DNA of 6,855 nt from Deltaproteobacteria bacterium (GTDB lineage: Bacteria; Desulfobacterota; Desulfobacteria; Desulfobacterales; Desulfatibacillaceae), in NCBI GenBank assembly GCA_019308705.1, contig JAFDHW010000127.1, forward strand, positions 1-6,855, given 5' to 3'. Numbering within the stretch: position 1 is the stretch's first letter; every line of letters starts with the position of its first letter. The notes under the pieces are model-generated. The model did not search any database and was not told the origin of the DNA. It saw only the letters and a program-made list of their open reading frames with translations. Shown here in pieces: positions 5,439 through 6,855 of the stretch. The position numbers and the translations under genes were made by a program.

Positions 5439-6698
5439 CTATCCGGCAAATCCCGCCTTGATCCACCCGGCCAGGGCCAGGCCCACGGCCAGGGCCTGGA
5501 ACGGCATGGCCCGGCGCATTTCCTTTTCCACGCCCGAGCCGGAGGTAAACGGCGTGGACCCGGTGAAGTTCATGGCCAGGTAGGAGGAAAGCCCGGTGGT
5601 CAAAAGCACCAGGGCCGCGCCCTCCAGCCAGCCGGCGGCGGTTGCCAGCGCCCAGGCGGCGCCCAAGGCCGCGCCCGTCAGAGCGCCCTTGGCGGAAAAG
5701 GCGACAAAGGGCAGGCGGGGCAAGAGCAGCGGCATGGCCACGGCCCCGGCCAGCACCGCGGCGACAAGCCCGCCGGCCAGGGAAAGCCCCCGGTGCCAGG
5801 CCGCGGAAAGGGAGAACAGCCCGCCGCCGATGCCCGAGAGCACGAACCCCGCCAAAATCAGCACGGCCAGGGGCTTTGCAATGGCGGAAAGCTCCACGGG
5901 CAGAAGCACCGCCCGTTCGGACAGGGGAAACGTCACCTGCCGCATATAGGGCTCCGCCTTGTAGCCCGCGTCTACAAAAGCCTTGATGTCCGCCGCCCGC
6001 ACCGGGCCCCAGGAAACGGAAAACCCGGTTTTTTTCTTCACTTCACGGCCGGAGACGCCGGGCGCGGCAAGCTGGGGCAGGATGAGCCTCCGGTGGGAAA
6101 CCAGCCGGTCCAGACCGGAGCGGACCACCTGCAGGGCCACCTCGTCCGTGGAAAAAGTGCGCTTGCCCGCGGCGCACCACACGTTGATGCCCCGGGTGTC
6201 CGCCACCAGCATCCAGGCGTCCAGGCCGGAAAGCCCCCGGCGCAGGGCGTCGAAGGAAAGCTTGTAATTGGCCGTGACGAACACCGGGGACTCATTCGAG
6301 GGGTTTCCCATGGCGTACAGGCCGGGGGCCACCTTGTGGGAGTTCCTTTTGATCCCCACCCTGGCGGCCACGGCCTGGGCCCGGTCCCACGCGGACATGC
6401 GGGTCTTCACCACGGGCACGGGTCCGCAGGGAGTGGGCATAAACTTTTCCACAAAGGGCCACACCAGGTATCCCGGCCGCTCGTGCTCGCCGCTCCGGGG
6501 CCCCGCGGGAGGCCCGCAGCAGGGCACGTCCTCCTCTTCCCCGCCGCAGGAGCAAGCCGCCTCCGCGGCCGGGGCGCCGCACTCCATGGGCAGGAGCTTT
6601 GGCCGGGGGCAGCAATCCCCCGCGCCTTCGCGCGGTTTTTCCACCATGGGCGCGGCGTTCGAATCCGCGCCCGCCTCCTTGCCCGGCACAAGTTTCAT
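5439..6698 (-). CDS. hgcA: HgcA mercury-methylating corrinoid membrane protein
   Basis: A 419-residue protein that in characterised systems transfers a methyl group from its corrinoid to Hg(II), giving methylmercury. The cytoplasmic corrinoid domain (about 75-255) carries the diagnostic cap-helix motif N172-V-W-C175-A-A-G-K179, where C175 is the predicted cobalt ligand. Flanking blocks such as KVAPGLYAMGNP (122-133), VTANYKLSFDALR, SHRRLILPQL and WGPVRAADIK are also typical. The C-terminal membrane domain has about five helices (272-294, 303-325, 331-350, 354-377, 399-416), with NFTGSTPFTSGSGVEKEMR (377-395) before the last. The N-terminus is longer than in the best-studied HgcA and holds seven cysteines in 29-61 (C29, C30, C40, C49, C51, C60, C61). 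The start at 6698 has GGAGG nine bases upstream. An in-frame ATG at 6743 lacks a ribosome site and lies in a repeat. It is co-transcribed with hgcB, 18 bases downstream. Confidence 0.95.
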   Translation of the reverse strand: MKLVPGKEAGADSNAAPMVEKPREGAGDCCPRPKLLPMECGAPAAEAACSCGGEEEDVPCCGPPAGPRSGEHERPGYLVWPFVEKFMPTPCGPVPVVKTRMSAWDRAQAVAARVGIKRNSHKVAPGLYAMGNPSNESPVFVTANYKLSFDALRRGLSGLDAWMLVADTRGINVWCAAGKRTFSTDEVALQVVRSGLDRLVSHRRLILPQLAAPGVSGREVKKKTGFSVSWGPVRAADIKAFVDAGYKAEPYMRQVTFPLSERAVLLPVELSAIAKPLAVLILAGFVLSGIGGGLFSLSAAWHRGLSLAGGLVAAVLAGAVAMPLLLPRLPFVAFSAKGALTGAALGAAWALATAAGWLEGAALVLLTTGLSSYLAMNFTGSTPFTSGSGVEKEMRRAMPFQALAVGLALAGWIKAGFAG

Positions 6699-6855
6699 GG
6701 GTCTTTTCCTCCAAAGGGGTCGGACCAATATAGCCCGAATCATTCATGAAAAATTTCGCCGAATAAAATATTTATACGGATTTAAACAGGTTAAGTGCCA
6801 ATTGAAGGGTCCTTGAAAAATGCACGCTGTTTATTTGAGGAATGCTGACATCGGC
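6699..6855 (-). promoter_or_regulatory. AT-rich upstream region of hgcA with repeat copy and possible promoter elements
   Basis: This is the most AT-rich part of the window and must hold the hgcA promoter. On the minus strand TATAAATATT (around 6775-6766) is a -10-like stretch. TTGGCAC (6801-6795) matches a sigma54 -24 box, but the paired -12 site reads CTGTT instead of TTGCA-like, so this is weak. A diverged repeat copy, TAGCCCGAATCATTCATGA (6731-6749, 15 of 19 to the 812-828 type), sits in the leader. A plus-strand ATG at 6820 opens a frame that runs off the window, but it has no good ribosome site and I do not call it. Confidence 0.4.
6731..6749. repeat. Diverged copy of the CCCGGATTATTCA intergenic repeat
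   Basis: This matches the left arm of the repeat at 812-830 at 15 of 19 positions. A degenerate right arm, TTTCGCCGAATAA (6754-6766), follows and resembles the right arm near 3030-3040. It lies in the hgcA leader rather than between convergent genes. Confidence 0.4.

Noticed and set aside
4837..5466. A minus-strand open frame of 209 codons across the hgcB locus that lacks the TGA, suggesting a frameshifted hgcB
   Set aside because: It is in a different frame, runs into the DUF2804 gene, and has low-complexity Arg/Gly content with no ferredoxin motifs. The true hgcB frame needs no frameshift.
6699..6743. Alternative hgcA start at 6743, adding 15 residues
   Set aside because: It has no ribosome-binding site and the extra codons lie within a repeat copy. 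The ATG at 6698 has GGAGG at good spacing.
5325..6749. A long plus-strand open frame of 474 codons opposite hgcA and hgcB
   Set aside because: It is the antisense shadow of GC-rich hgcAB. The product is rich in Gly, Gln, His, Arg and Pro with no recognisable domain, while the minus strand encodes clear HgcA motifs.
6820..6855. Possible start of a plus-strand gene running off the window
   Set aside because: Only 12 codons are visible, there is no good ribosome site, and the region is AT-rich like an intergenic spacer.

Overview
The window is GC-rich, tightly packed coding DNA, most likely from an anaerobic Desulfobacterota (deltaproteobacterial) genome. The main evidence is an hgcAB pair, the mercury-methylation genes, whose HgcA and HgcB sequences look like those of sulfate-reducing or syntrophic Desulfobacterota. 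The c-di-GMP protein and the intergenic repeats fit that group. The species cannot be named from this sequence.

Layout from left to right: (1) 1-154, an intergenic inverted-repeat/foldback element and the leader of the first gene. (2) 155-814 (+), a HAD-IB family phosphatase-like hydrolase. (3) 854-1465 (-), a secreted small protein with a TGQAG motif and 19-residue Trp repeats, convergent with the HAD gene across a hairpin repeat. (4) 1678-2991 (+), a degenerate GGDEF plus intact EAL protein, predicted to be a c-di-GMP phosphodiesterase. (5) 3047-4018 (-), a zinc-dependent medium-chain dehydrogenase, convergent with the EAL gene across a second copy of the repeat. (6) 4109-5134 (+), a DUF2804 protein, divergent from the dehydrogenase. 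(7) 6698-5148 (-), the two-gene hgcA-hgcB operon. (8) 6699-6855, an AT-rich upstream region that probably holds the hgcA promoter.

The hgcAB operon is the important part. HgcA carries the diagnostic cap-helix motif NVWCAAGK and a five-helix membrane domain. HgcB is a 90-codon ferredoxin with two 4Fe-4S motifs, the conserved Cys73 and the C-terminal Cys-Cys pair. Its second cluster-I cysteine codon is an in-frame TGA (codon 23), and the frame is otherwise intact to a TAG stop. A 9-bp hairpin with an AGGUUU-starting loop begins 4 nt after this TGA, where a bacterial SECIS element would lie. The simplest exciting reading is a selenocysteine-containing HgcB. The alternatives are a nonsense mutation or a sequencing error. 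TGA ends two other genes here (EAL and dehydrogenase), so genome-wide reassignment of TGA is unlikely.

The other genes are accessory or housekeeping and show no obvious pathway link to mercury methylation. Copies of one inverted repeat (core like TAACCCGGATTATTCAC) occupy the gene ends. In two convergent gene pairs the stop codons lie at its outer edges, so it probably acts as a bidirectional terminator.
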